A stretch of DNA of 64,000 nt from contig OY970177.1 of the NCBI GenBank assembly GCA_963707975.1, positions 1,426,001-1,490,000 of the forward strand. The letters run 5' to 3'. A program made the position numbers and the translations under genes. Each line of letters starts with the position of its first letter. The first letter of the stretch is position 1. The notes under the pieces are model-generated. The model was not told the DNA's origin, made no database searches, and worked only from the letters and a program-made list of their open reading frames with translations. Origin of the DNA: CAVVXX01 sp963707975. GTDB taxonomy: Bacteria > Pseudomonadota > Alphaproteobacteria > Micropepsales > Micropepsaceae. Below are positions 52,261 through 60,543 of this stretch, piece after piece.

Positions 52261-53471
52261 GCGATCTGCCACCCAATTCCTGGCGCAAAGGGCCGGATGC
52301 TGCCGGCCATTTCGGCGCCTTCGGTGGGCGTTTCGTCGCCGAAACGCTGATGCCGCTCGTTCTAGAACTGGAGAAAGCCTACGACGCGGCAAAGCACGAT
52401 CCCAAATTTCATGCCGAAATGAACGGGCTGCTCAAGCATTATGTCGGCCGCCCCAGCCAGCTTTATTTTGCCGAGCGGTTGAGCGCGCATCTTGGCGGCG
52501 CCAAGATTTATCTGAAACGGGAAGACCTCAATCACACCGGCGCGCACAAAATAAATAACTGCATCGGGCAGATTTTGCTGGCCCGCCGCATGGGCAAGAA
52601 ACGGATCATAGCTGAAACCGGCGCAGGCCAGCATGGCGTCGCCACGGCTACAGTCTCAGCGCGATTCGGTCTTCCCTGTGTCATCTACATGGGCGAGGTC
52701 GATATCGAACGGCAGAAGCCCAACGTGTTCCGGATGAAACTGTTGGGCGCGGAGGTGCGGTCCGTGTCTTCTGGTTCGCGTACGCTCAAGGACGCGACGA
52801 ATGATGCGCTGCGCGACTGGGTGGCAAATGTCGAAGACACGTTTTACATCATCGGCTCGGTTGTAGGCCCGCATCCTTACCCCGAAATGGTGCGTGATTT
52901 CCAATCGATCATCGGCGTGGAAGCGCGCGCGCAAATCCTCGAAGCGGAAAAACGCCTGCCTGATCTTCTAGTCGCCTGTGTCGGGGGCGGCTCCAACGCC
53001 ATCGGCCTGTTTCATCCGTTCTTGGACGATGCAGTAGAAATCCATGGCGTCGAGGCGGCGGGCGAGGGCGTCAACACCGCGCATCATGCGGCAACCCTGA
53101 GCACGGGCGCGCCCGGCGTGCTGCACGGCGCGCGTTCCTATCTGCTGCAAGACGAAGACGGCCAGGTGCAGGAAGCCCATTCGATTTCGGCCGGCCTCGA
53201 TTATCCGGGTGTGGGGCCTGAGCATGCCTGGCTGAAAGAGCAGGGCCGCGTGAAATATTTCTCGGCGACCGACGGCCAAGCCCTGGAGGCCTTCAAAATG
53301 CTGAGCCGGCTCGAAGGCATTATCCCCGCGCTCGAGCCCGCTCATGCGCTCGCCCACCTCGCACGCGTGGCACCAAAGATGGCGAAAGATAAGATCGCAA
53401 TTCTCGGCCTTTCAGGCCGCGGCGACAAAGACGTGTTCACTGTGGCGCAGGCAATAGGCGAGCGAATATGA
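52257..53471 (+). CDS. trpB: Tryptophan synthase beta chain
   Basis: PLP-dependent condensation of indole with serine. The PLP lysine is in GAHKINNCIGQILLA (about 96-110); phosphate-binding GGGSNAIG; ETGAGQHGVATATVSARFGL is the active-site loop. 404 residues, coupled to trpF. Forms a complex with TrpA, encoded next but separated by a palindromic repeat. Confidence 0.96.
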   Translation: MSDLPPNSWRKGPDAAGHFGAFGGRFVAETLMPLVLELEKAYDAAKHDPKFHAEMNGLLKHYVGRPSQLYFAERLSAHLGGAKIYLKREDLNHTGAHKINNCIGQILLARRMGKKRIIAETGAGQHGVATATVSARFGLPCVIYMGEVDIERQKPNVFRMKLLGAEVRSVSSGSRTLKDATNDALRDWVANVEDTFYIIGSVVGPHPYPEMVRDFQSIIGVEARAQILEAEKRLPDLLVACVGGGSNAIGLFHPFLDDAVEIHGVEAAGEGVNTAHHAATLSTGAPGVLHGARSYLLQDEDGQVQEAHSISAGLDYPGVGPEHAWLKEQGRVKYFSATDGQALEAFKMLSRLEGIIPALEPAHALAHLARVAPKMAKDKIAILGLSGRGDKDVFTVAQAIGERI

Positions 53472-53484
53472 GTTTGTTTATTAT

Positions 53485-53614
53485 TTTTCCTCCCCCGTTC
53501 ACGGGGGAGGTCGCGAGCCGCACCGGCGGCGAGCGGGTGGGGGGAATTCCCTCCCACTCGATCAGCCTCGCTTTGCTCGCCGGATCGACCTCCCCCGCAA
53601 GCGGGGGAGGAAAT
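53485..53614. repeat. Palindromic intergenic repeat, family B, copy 2
   Basis: An inverted-repeat element of about 130 bp, tttttcctcccccgttcacgggggagg at the left and cctcccccgcaagcgggggaggaaa at the right in outline. It resembles the copy at 20550. It lies inside the trp operon between trpB and trpA, ending 11 bases before the trpA start. Confidence 0.75.
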
Positions 53615-53625
53615 GAGTTCTCTCC

Positions 53626-54447
53626 ATGAGCCGCTTATCGACGCGCTTCGCCGAATTGGAGGCGCAAAATCGCGCGGCTTTCATTCCGTTTATCACCGCG
53701 GGCGATCCTGACAACGAAACTTCGTTCGCCATTCTGGAAAAACTTCCCAAGATTGGCGCCGACATCATCGAACTCGGCATACCGTACTCCGACCCCATGG
53801 CCGATGGCCCTGCCATACAGGCGTCGTCTCTGCGTGCGCTGAAAGCGGGAATGAATTTGAAAAATGCGCTCGCGCTGGTGCAACGCTTTCGCGCGACCGA
53901 TAAGACAACGCCAATTGTTCTTATGGGGTACTACAACCCCATTCACGCTTATGGCGTCGAGCGTTTCGCGGCCGATGCAGGCCGGGCCGGCGTGGACGGC
54001 CTCATCATTGTCGATCTGCCGCCGGAAGAAGATGCGGTGCTGCGCGGGCCGGCGAAAAATGCAGGCCTTGTAATCGTGCGGCTTGCCGCGCCGACGACAG
54101 ATGATCGCCGTCTGAAAACCGTGCTCGAAAGCGCGGGCGGCTTTCTTTATTATGTCTCCATTGCCGGCATTACCGGCACCAAGATCTTCTCAGAAAGCGA
54201 TGTTCGGAATGCGGTCGCGCGGCTGAAGCGCGCGACCCAATTGCCAATCGCGGTCGGCTTCGGCATCAAGACGCCAATGCAGGCCGGGACAATCGCGCGC
54301 TTTGCTGACGCAGCCGTCATCGGCTCGGCCATTGTCGCGCGCGTGGCGGATGATCTGGCCGCAAAAAAGCCCTGCGCCGCTCTCATTGACGATGTTCTGG
54401 GGTTCTGCGGGACCCTTGCCAAAGCCGTGCACGAGGCGCGGGTCTAG
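53626..54447 (+). CDS. trpA: Tryptophan synthase alpha chain
   Basis: It releases indole from indole-3-glycerol phosphate for TrpB. Catalytic Glu and Asp sit in DIIELGIPYSDPMADGPAIQ (about 46-65); PIVLMGYYNPIHAYG and VGFGIKTPMQA are family motifs. 273 residues. The nearest purine-rich tract is the ggggaggaaa at the end of the repeat, 13-15 bases upstream. An out-of-frame ATG at 53613 precedes the real one. Confidence 0.95.
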   Translation: MSRLSTRFAELEAQNRAAFIPFITAGDPDNETSFAILEKLPKIGADIIELGIPYSDPMADGPAIQASSLRALKAGMNLKNALALVQRFRATDKTTPIVLMGYYNPIHAYGVERFAADAGRAGVDGLIIVDLPPEEDAVLRGPAKNAGLVIVRLAAPTTDDRRLKTVLESAGGFLYYVSIAGITGTKIFSESDVRNAVARLKRATQLPIAVGFGIKTPMQAGTIARFADAAVIGSAIVARVADDLAAKKPCAALIDDVLGFCGTLAKAVHEARV

Positions 54448-54463
54448 TGCTAGACTTGGCCCC

Positions 54464-55399
54464 ATGAATTGGATCACCAATTTCGTCCGCCCCAGGATCA
54501 AAGGGCTCATGCAGCGCGGCACGGCCGCCACGCCCGACAATCTCTGGCGCAAATGCCCGGGTTGCGGCGAAATGATTTTCCACCGCGATCTGCTGCTGGC
54601 GCAGAACGTCTGCCCGCAATGCGGCTATCACATGCGCATCGGTGCGGCCGAACGTTTGGCAGCGCTGCTCGATGGCGACGCCGATATTCTGGTCAACCCC
54701 GAAGTGCCGCAGGATCCGCTCAAATTCCGCGACGACAAGCGCTATGCCGACCGGCTGAAGGATGCGCGCGGTAAGACCGGGCAGGAAGACGCGCTCGTTG
54801 CCGCGCGCGGCACCATCGATGGCTTGCCGGTGATGCTGGCGGTGCAATCATTCGATTTCATGGGCGGTTCGCTTGGCCTCGCCACCGCGGAAGCATTGCT
54901 CAACGCCATGCGCACCGCAGTTACGGAGAAACTTCCTTTTGTTCTTATCGTCTCGTCCGGCGGCGCGCGTATGCAGGAAGGCGTTCTCTCGCTGATGCAA
55001 TTGCCGCGCACCACGGTTGGCGTTGATCTGCTGCGCGAAGCGAAGTTGCCTTACATTGTCGTGCTAACCGATCCCACCACCGGCGGTGTCAGCGCTTCCT
55101 ATGCCATGCTGGGTGACGTGCAGATCGCGGAACCGGGCGCGCTCATTGGCTTTTCGGGCTTGCGCGTCATCGAGCAAACCATCCGCGAACGCCTGCCCGA
55201 AGGTTTTCAGCGCGCGGAATATCTGCTCGACCACGGCATGATCGACATGATCGTGCACCGCCATCAGCTGAAAAACACGCTGTCGCGCATTCTTTATCTG
55301 ATGCTGAAAAAACCCGCGCCACCGCCACAACCGCCGGCCGTGATCAACGGCCATCCGGCAGAACCCGCAAGCGCCATTACCTATCAGCCGCCGGCATGA
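54464..55399 (+). CDS. accD: Acetyl-CoA carboxylase carboxyltransferase subunit beta
   Basis: Half of the carboxyltransferase that makes malonyl-CoA for fatty acids. N-terminal zinc ribbon with CPGCGEMIFHRDLL and CPQCGYHM (about 26-50), then the crotonase-like carboxyltransferase domain (GSLGLATAEALLNAM; SSGGARMQEGVLSLMQ; DPTTGGVSASYAMLGDV). The start is the ATG at 54464 (MNWITNFV), 16 bases after trpA. 311 residues with a proline-rich tail. TGA overlaps folC by 4 bases. Confidence 0.96.
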   Translation: MNWITNFVRPRIKGLMQRGTAATPDNLWRKCPGCGEMIFHRDLLLAQNVCPQCGYHMRIGAAERLAALLDGDADILVNPEVPQDPLKFRDDKRYADRLKDARGKTGQEDALVAARGTIDGLPVMLAVQSFDFMGGSLGLATAEALLNAMRTAVTEKLPFVLIVSSGGARMQEGVLSLMQLPRTTVGVDLLREAKLPYIVVLTDPTTGGVSASYAMLGDVQIAEPGALIGFSGLRVIEQTIRERLPEGFQRAEYLLDHGMIDMIVHRHQLKNTLSRILYLMLKKPAPPPQPPAVINGHPAEPASAITYQPPA

Positions 55400-56715
55400 A
55401 CGTGCCCGCGCGCCCGAGCGACGCCGTTCTCGCGCGGCTGCTGACGCTGCACCCCAAGCGCATCGATCTGGTATTGGATCGCATCCAGCGCCTGCTGGCA
55501 GCACTCGGGCACCCGGAAAAGAAACTTCCGCCCGTGTTCCATGTCGCGGGCACCAATGGCAAGGGCTCGGTCTGCGCCTATTTGCGCGCGATGCTGGAAG
55601 CCAATGGCTATCGCGTGCATGTTTATACTTCGCCGCATCTGGTCCGCTTCCACGAACGCATCAGGCTCGCAGGCGCGCTGATCTCAGAGGAAGAGCTTTC
55701 CGCCATCCTGGAAGAATGCGAGCGCGCCAATGACAGCCGGCGCATTACCTTCTTCGAAATCACCACGGCGGCGGCGCTGCTCGCCTTCGCGCGCCACAAG
55801 GCGGATGCGGTGGTTCTGGAAGTGGGCCTTGGCGGCAAATACGACGCCACCAATGTCATCGATAGGCCAGCCATAACCTGCATAACGCCTGTGGCATTCG
55901 ATCATCAGGAGTTTCTGGGAACCTCGCTCGCCGGCATCGCGAGCGAGAAGGCAGGCATCGTCAAGCCGGGCGTGCCCTGCATCGTGGGCCCGCAAGCCGA
56001 CGAAGCCCGCGAGGTGATCGCCCGCACCGCCGACCGGCTGGGCGCGCCGCTCTTTATATATGGCGAAGACTTCCACGCACATGAGGAACACGGCCGGCTG
56101 GTCTATCAGGACGATACCGGCCTGCTCGATCTGCCCTTGCCGAGACTTCAGGGCCGCCACCAGATCGCCAACGCCGCTGTGGCCATCGCGGCGCTCCGGC
56201 GCATGGGGCGGCTGTGGTCGCGCGAGCCGGCAATCGAACGCGGTCTGCGCGATGTCGAATGGCCTGCGCGCATGCAGCGGCTGCTGCACGGCCCGCTGAT
56301 CGAGGCCGCGCCCAAGGGGGCGGAAATCTGGCTCGACGGCGGGCACAATCCGCATGGCGCGGCGGCGCTCGCCCAAAGCATGGCCGATCTGGAAGAGCGC
56401 GCGCCGAAACCGCTTTATCTCATGTGCGGCATGCTGCGCACGAAAGATGCGCGCGGGTTTCTCACGGCCTTTCGCGGCCTCGCGCGGCACGTTTCAACGG
56501 TGACAATTCCAGGCGAAGAAGCGAGCCTTGGCGCGGGCGCGCTCTATGACGATGCGCGCGCGGTAGGCCTCGAAGCCACGCCAGCCGACAGTCTCGATGA
56601 CGCCATGATACAGGTGGTGGGCTGGGCGCAGGCGCGCGAAGACGAAGGTCCGCCACGCGTGCTGATCTGCGGTTCGTTATATCTGGCGGGGCGCGTGCTG
56701 GCGGAAAACGGTTAG
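55396..56715 (+). CDS. folC: Folylpolyglutamate synthase/dihydrofolate synthase
   Basis: It adds glutamate to dihydropteroate and folates. A Mur-ligase-like enzyme with P-loop VAGTNGKGSVCAYLRAM (about 51-67), VLEVGLGGKYDATN, FDHQEFLGTSLAGIASEKAGI and DGGHNPHGAAAL. 439 residues. Coupled to accD (ATGA); convergent with trxA with overlapping stops. Confidence 0.95.
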   Translation: MNVPARPSDAVLARLLTLHPKRIDLVLDRIQRLLAALGHPEKKLPPVFHVAGTNGKGSVCAYLRAMLEANGYRVHVYTSPHLVRFHERIRLAGALISEEELSAILEECERANDSRRITFFEITTAAALLAFARHKADAVVLEVGLGGKYDATNVIDRPAITCITPVAFDHQEFLGTSLAGIASEKAGIVKPGVPCIVGPQADEAREVIARTADRLGAPLFIYGEDFHAHEEHGRLVYQDDTGLLDLPLPRLQGRHQIANAAVAIAALRRMGRLWSREPAIERGLRDVEWPARMQRLLHGPLIEAAPKGAEIWLDGGHNPHGAAALAQSMADLEERAPKPLYLMCGMLRTKDARGFLTAFRGLARHVSTVTIPGEEASLGAGALYDDARAVGLEATPADSLDDAMIQVVGWAQAREDEGPPRVLICGSLYLAGRVLAENG

Positions 56716-57056
56716 GCTGAACGGCTCAAGCTATCGGTCACCGAGGCGTCGATCCATTCCTTGATCTTGGTCTTGGGCAGCGCGCCCACTTTGGTCGCCG
56801 CCACCTGGCCGTCGCGGAAGATCATCAGCGTCGGAATGCCGCGCACGCCGTATTTGATCGGCGTTTGAGGGTTTTCGTCGATGTTGAGCTTGGCGATGAC
56901 AAGCTTGCCGTTGAGTTCGCTCGCGAGCTCCTCCAGCGAGGGTCCAATCATCTTGCAGGGACCGCACCATTCCGCCCAGAAATCGACCACCACGGGGGTC
57001 TTCGCTTCCAGCACTTTGGACTGGAAATCTCCGTCGGTGACCTTGATCAACGCCAT
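56712..57056 (-). CDS. trxA: Thioredoxin
   Basis: A small cytoplasmic disulfide reductant. WAEWCGPCKMIGP with the active-site cysteines at residues 31 and 34 and the cis-proline in GIPTLMIF. 114 residues from the ATG at 57056, which has GAGGGA 4 bases upstream. The frame open to 57119 reaches into the promoter. A sigma-70-like promoter precedes it (57091-57119). It follows addA on the same strand. Confidence 0.96.
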   Translation of the reverse strand: MALIKVTDGDFQSKVLEAKTPVVVDFWAEWCGPCKMIGPSLEELASELNGKLVIAKLNIDENPQTPIKYGVRGIPTLMIFRDGQVAATKVGALPKTKIKEWIDASVTDSLSRSA

Positions 57057-57090
57057 GTATCCCTCGTGAAACCTGTTTCGACCAGGAAGG

Positions 57091-57119
57091 AATGTAGGAA
57101 CGTGCCCCACAGGGGTCAA
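57091..57119 (-). promoter_or_regulatory. Predicted sigma-70-type promoter of trxA
   Basis: On the minus strand TTGACC, a 17-base spacer and TACATT precede the trxA start by about 35 bases. This lets trxA be expressed apart from addBA. Prediction from consensus only. Confidence 0.5.
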
Positions 57120-57126
57120 GGCGCGC

Positions 57127-60100
57127 TTACCCCACAGAACGCGACGTTATTTGCGTGATTTCGGCATCGAGCAGGGCATCCGGCAGTTGCATCAGGCGGG
57201 GGCCGTCGGTCCACACCAGCGCGCATTCGATTCGCTTGCCCGGATAAATCTTGGCGAGCGCCGCGCGGTAAAGCGCCATTTGTGCGCGGTAAAGCGGCGC
57301 CACATCTTCGACACGCGCGGGCGGCGGCCGGTTGGTTTTGTAATCGGCAACCAGGATGGTGTCCGCCGTCACCGCCAGGCGGTCGATCTGGCCGCTGACG
57401 CGGGTGCCTGGCCCGAGTTCAGGCAGTTCGACAGAAATCGGCACTTCCGCGCGGCTGGCGGGCGTGAAGAGGTTCACGAAATCGGCGTGGTCGAGAACGG
57501 CCAGCGCTTCGGCGGCAAGTGCGCGCGCTTCCGCTTCCTTCACGCAGCGCCGGGTAAGGAATTGCAACGCCGCCTGCTCGCGCGCGCCGGGCGGCAGATC
57601 GGGCAGCGCGGCCAGCAGCGAATGCACCAGCAAACCACGGCGGAAACGATAGCCCTGATCGTCGAATGGCGAGAACACGGACGGCTCATCCGCGCCCACG
57701 GCTTGCGATGGCTGCAAAATACGGTGGCCCGGCTTTTCCGGGGATGCCGCTGCTTTCAGGAAATCAGGCAAAGCCACTTTGCTTTGTTCGCTGGCAGCCT
57801 TGCCAGTGGCGAATGCCGTGGCGTCGGCGCCAATCGCCAGAATGGTTTGGCCGCTTTCATCCGTTTCCTCGCGGCCAATCGCTCGCGCAGCGGACTGCGC
57901 AAACGGATACCAGGAATCCTTGTGCGTGCCGTTTTTGATTTCGTAACCGCAGACGATCAACCAATCCTGCGCGCGCGTCAGCGCCACATAAAGCAGGCGG
58001 CGGTATTCGCGCATCTCGGCCGCGTGTGCGGCTGTTTTCGCATCGGTGACGGCTTGCGTTTCCAGATCATTGTTCACGCCAAAGAAAACGCAATCGCCAT
58101 CAAACAACAGCCCGGCATTGGCGGCATGATTGGGAATCTGCGTGGTGTCGGGCACGATGACGATTGGCGCCTGCAAGCCCTTGGCGCCATGCACTGTCAT
58201 CACCCGCACGGCGCCACCTCCCTGTTCCATGTCGCGCTTTACATCCGAAGCGCCGCGGCCAAACCAGTCGAGGAAACTTTCCAGCGATGGCGGATGGGCG
58301 CTTTCATGCATGAGCGCGAGGGAGAGAAATTCGTCGATGGCGTCGGCGGCTTCCGCGCCCAGCCGCGCCACAAGTATTTTTTGCATGCCCTTCGACAGCG
58401 CCTGGGAATAGAATTCAAATGGTGGCGTGCTGTCGGCCTGTTTCAGTGTCTGCGCTAGCACCTCATATGCATGCTGGAAGATGGGGCGTTCTTCGCGGCA
58501 TTTGACCAAAGCGGGCCACAGCTTGCCGCTGCGCCCGTAAGCCAGATCGAATAGATCGTCTTCACTGAAGCCGATCAGCGGTGATTTCAGAAGCGCCGCT
58601 AAATTCAGATCGTCGCCAGGCAGCAGCGCGAAGCGCCCTAGCGCCACCAGATCGGCGATGGCGATCTGATCCGTGAGCTTCATGCGGTCGGCGCCAGCCA
58701 CCACGATGCCCTGTTCCATCAACGCGAGGATCATTTCTTCCGCGAAGGCCGCGCGCCGGCGCACCAAAATCATGATGTCGCCCGGCTGCGCCGGTATGCC
58801 CGTGGCTGGCAGCACGGGCTTGGTTTTCAACCAATGGGCGATGCGCGCGGCAATCCGCTGGGCCAGCAGCCTGTCCGCGCCCGGCTTAGGCTGATCTACC
58901 GCGCGGCCAGGCTCCCATGCGTCGTTTTCTTCATTTGGCTCGGGCTTGATCGTGGGCCACACCTCGACGCGGCCCACCACATCTTTGCGGTGCGGGATAT
59001 GGCGCAGCTTGCTGCCATCGAAGGTCAGGCCGACGCGCGCGGCCTCGCTTTCGAATACCTGGTCCACGAAATCGAGCACGGTGCGCGCGCCGCGCCGCGA
59101 GATAGCGAGCTCCACCCGCTCGAATTCGAAGGCGGCGCCTTTGGCGCGCGTTTCAATTTCGCGCACATTGACGACAAAGGCTTCCGGGTCGGCGCCCTGG
59201 AAACTGAAGATCGATTGCTTCTCGTCGCCCACCGCGAACAGCGTGCGTAATTGGGTTTCGTTTTCGCGCGTGCCGCGGCCCGCGAAAAAATCCTCGACCA
59301 GCTTGCTGACAATGTTCCATTGCTCCGGGCTGGTATCCTGCGCTTCATCAACCAGAATGTGATCGAGCCCGCCGTCGAGCTTGTAGAGCACCCAGGCTGC
59401 GGCATCCTTGTCTTCCAGCAGCGCCAATGTCGCGCGCGTCAGATCATCATAATCGAGCGCCGCGCGCGCGCGTTTCCCCCTATCGTAACTTTCGAGCACT
59501 GCAGCCGCGACTTTGATCAGCGCTTCTGTCAGCATCACCGTGGTAGCGCCCTTGCGCATGGTTTCGAAAGCCAGGAAGCGTTCGCACAATTTTGCAAGAT
59601 AGCCGGCAAGGTCAGGTTTCGCCTTGGCGGTATTGGCTGTAACGAGTGTCTTGCGCGGCTCGCCTTTATCTGTGAGGAAAACGTCCGCAAGACTTTCCAG
59701 CACGCGGGGTGCCATGCCGCCCGCAATGAAATCGGTCAGGCTCTCGCCCCGCTTGATGTCATTGGTTGAACCGGCCAACAGCCAGTTTGCCGTGCGTTTG
59801 AGCTCAGCGCTTTCTTTCGCCACTTCGGCGCAGAACCGGTTGGTCAATTCATTTGGCTCGATGTCTTTGGCCACGCCCAAAGCCGCGCGTACTGCCGCGA
59901 ACAGGCGCTGTTCTTCGTCGCCATGCTTCGCCAGCACCTCGCGCAATTTGCCGCGCTTGGCGCCGATGGCGGCATCGAGAATCTCGGCAAAGCGCTTGTC
60001 GGGCGCGCGGGTGGCAAGCACGGCAATAGCCTCGCCAAGCGCGCTTTCGGATCCGGCGCGGGCCAGAACCGCGTTGCGCGCCGCCGCCATAAGCTCGTTC

Positions 60101-60543
60101 GAGCTGCGCTCGTCCAGCACCTGGAAACGCGCGGGGATATCCCCCTCGACCGGGAAACGCGCCAGCACATGCTGGCAGAAGGAATGAATGGTCTGGATCT
60201 TCAAACCGCCCGGTGTTTCCAGAGCGCGGGCAAAAAGCTGCCGCGCGGTTTTGAGCTGCTCTTCGCCGACCTCGCTGGCGCCAATATTTTGCAGCGCGAC
60301 GATGAGTTTCTCGTCAGAAAGCAGCGCCCACTCGCCAAGCCGCTCGAACAGGCGCGACGCCATCTCGGCCGCCGCAGCCTTGGTGTAGGTGAGGCAAAGA
60401 ATGCGCGATGGGCTCGCGCCGTCCAGCAGCAGCCGCGTCACGCGGTCTGTCAGCACATGGGTTTTGCCGGCGCCGGCATTGGCCGAAACCCAGGCCGAAA
60501 TGCCGGGATCGGCGGCGCGGTAGGCGGGCGGGCGCGCGTTCAT
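57127..60543 (-). CDS. addA: Double-strand break repair helicase-nuclease AddA
   Basis: The helicase-nuclease subunit of the AddAB complex that processes broken ends for RecA. UvrD-like helicase with Walker A SANAGAGKTHVLTDRV (about 20-35), DEAQDTSPEQW (Walker B), VMTVHGAKGLQAPIVIVPD and a RecB-type nuclease at the C-terminus (VADYKTNRPPPA). 1138 residues. Its start overlaps the end of addB (60540-60543). Confidence 0.95.
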   Translation of the reverse strand: MNARPPAYRAADPGISAWVSANAGAGKTHVLTDRVTRLLLDGASPSRILCLTYTKAAAAEMASRLFERLGEWALLSDEKLIVALQNIGASEVGEEQLKTARQLFARALETPGGLKIQTIHSFCQHVLARFPVEGDIPARFQVLDERSSNELMAAARNAVLARAGSESALGEAIAVLATRAPDKRFAEILDAAIGAKRGKLREVLAKHGDEEQRLFAAVRAALGVAKDIEPNELTNRFCAEVAKESAELKRTANWLLAGSTNDIKRGESLTDFIAGGMAPRVLESLADVFLTDKGEPRKTLVTANTAKAKPDLAGYLAKLCERFLAFETMRKGATTVMLTEALIKVAAAVLESYDRGKRARAALDYDDLTRATLALLEDKDAAAWVLYKLDGGLDHILVDEAQDTSPEQWNIVSKLVEDFFAGRGTRENETQLRTLFAVGDEKQSIFSFQGADPEAFVVNVREIETRAKGAAFEFERVELAISRRGARTVLDFVDQVFESEAARVGLTFDGSKLRHIPHRKDVVGRVEVWPTIKPEPNEENDAWEPGRAVDQPKPGADRLLAQRIAARIAHWLKTKPVLPATGIPAQPGDIMILVRRRAAFAEEMILALMEQGIVVAGADRMKLTDQIAIADLVALGRFALLPGDDLNLAALLKSPLIGFSEDDLFDLAYGRSGKLWPALVKCREERPIFQHAYEVLAQTLKQADSTPPFEFYSQALSKGMQKILVARLGAEAADAIDEFLSLALMHESAHPPSLESFLDWFGRGASDVKRDMEQGGGAVRVMTVHGAKGLQAPIVIVPDTTQIPNHAANAGLLFDGDCVFFGVNNDLETQAVTDAKTAAHAAEMREYRRLLYVALTRAQDWLIVCGYEIKNGTHKDSWYPFAQSAARAIGREETDESGQTILAIGADATAFATGKAASEQSKVALPDFLKAAASPEKPGHRILQPSQAVGADEPSVFSPFDDQGYRFRRGLLVHSLLAALPDLPPGAREQAALQFLTRRCVKEAEARALAAEALAVLDHADFVNLFTPASRAEVPISVELPELGPGTRVSGQIDRLAVTADTILVADYKTNRPPPARVEDVAPLYRAQMALYRAALAKIYPGKRIECALVWTDGPRLMQLPDALLDAEITQITSRSVG

